5,674 nt of DNA, taken from contig CBFGTM010000108.1 in NCBI GenBank assembly GCA_965652025.1, positions 1 through 5,674 of the forward strand. Reading direction: 5' to 3'. Both the position numbers and the translations under genes were made by a program. The notes beneath the pieces are model-generated. The model was not told the origin of the DNA, ran no database searches, and saw nothing but the letters and a program-made list of their open reading frames with translations. This DNA comes from CAVVWJ01 sp965652025 (GTDB lineage Bacteria > Gemmatimonadota > Gemmatimonadetes > Gemmatimonadales > GWC2-71-9). Shown one piece after another: positions 5,412 to 5,674 of this stretch; position 1 is the first letter of the stretch; the number at the start of each line of letters is the position of its first letter.

Positions 5412-5674
5412 ATGTACATCCGCTCCATCACTGTCGGCGCTCTGTGCGCGCTCGCGCTGAACCTGCCGATGCACTTGGCCCCGCGGTTCGCCCTCGACAC
5501 CACCGGCGCGGTCCAGCTGAGCGCCGTCGGGCACGAGGCGCAGTACGGGGTGATCACCGACGACGGCACTTCCATCCTGACCGTTTCGCTGGGGGCAACC
5601 GGCAACAGCAGCTCGCTCCAGCTCAGGATGCCGGGTGTCGGCCTGCCGGCCGCGGGCCGCTATCCCATCCGCTC
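5412..5674 (+). CDS. Probably secreted protein of unknown function, 3' end missing
   Basis: ATG 5412 follows a perfect AGGAGG, and the frame is open to the window edge (87 codons plus two bases). Residues 1 to about 27 resemble a Sec signal peptide: Arg4, then a hydrophobic core (VGALCALALNL). The cleavage site is unclear. Cys12 lies within the core, but the residues before it (Gly-Ala-Leu) do not form a standard lipobox, so a lipoprotein is not supported. The mature part is rich in Gly, Ser, Thr and alternating hydrophobic residues (for example ILTVSLGATGNSSSLQLRM at 55-73, then LPAAGRYPIR at 78-87), suggesting a small beta-rich extracytoplasmic domain. I do not recognise the family. It is divergent from the membrane-anchored BTAD regulator, whose periplasmic TPR domain could conceivably respond to or control it; that is inference from position only. 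Confidence 0.7.
   Translation, partial: MYIRSITVGALCALALNLPMHLAPRFALDTTGAVQLSAVGHEAQYGVITDDGTSILTVSLGATGNSSSLQLRMPGVGLPAAGRYPIR

Noticed and set aside
5399..5605. Minus-strand open frame opposite the right-edge gene
   Set aside because: The plus-strand frame has a perfect AGGAGG, an ATG and a signal-peptide-like start; the minus frame has none of these.

Overview
The window is GC-rich bacterial DNA holding five protein genes: three complete and two cut by the window edges. No rRNA, tRNA, CRISPR array or transposase gene was seen. The large regulator combines a SARP/BTAD head, one membrane helix, a TolB_N/FlgO-like domain and a TPR tail. That architecture is common in Gemmatimonadota, Acidobacteriota and similar soil lineages, and together with high GC and frequent GTG starts it points to such an organism, most likely Gemmatimonadota. 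This is inference from gene style, not a marker-gene assignment.

Layout. (1) 1-1070, plus strand: the 3' part of a ferritin-like/VIT1 fusion (membrane-bound ferritin, MbfA-like) expected to handle iron or manganese. (2) 1075-2046, plus: an exported PAP2-family phosphatase starting 4 bases after the first gene, so probably cotranscribed. (3) 2047-2114: a 68-base gap between convergent genes, with one short hairpin. (4) 2471-2115, minus: a small YCII/DGPF-domain protein. (5) 5105-2517, minus: an 862-residue membrane-anchored transcriptional regulator, 45 bases upstream of the YCII gene and probably in one transcript with it. (6) 5106-5411: a 306-base divergent intergenic region. It contains a candidate promoter overlapped by a perfect 13-base palindrome, a 96-base palindromic repeat with perfect 13-base terminal inverted repeats, and smaller dyads. 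(7) 5412 to the right edge, plus: the start of a probably secreted protein of unknown function, behind a perfect AGGAGG ribosome binding site.

Two functional blocks are suggested. The left block is metal storage/transport plus a phosphatase. The right block is a one-component transmembrane regulator, its YCII partner, and a divergently transcribed exported protein that could be a target. The link between regulator and divergent gene is inferred only from position. I see no clearly new defence, mobile or biosynthetic system. The most interesting parts are the intergenic region 5106-5411 and the unrecognised gene after it.
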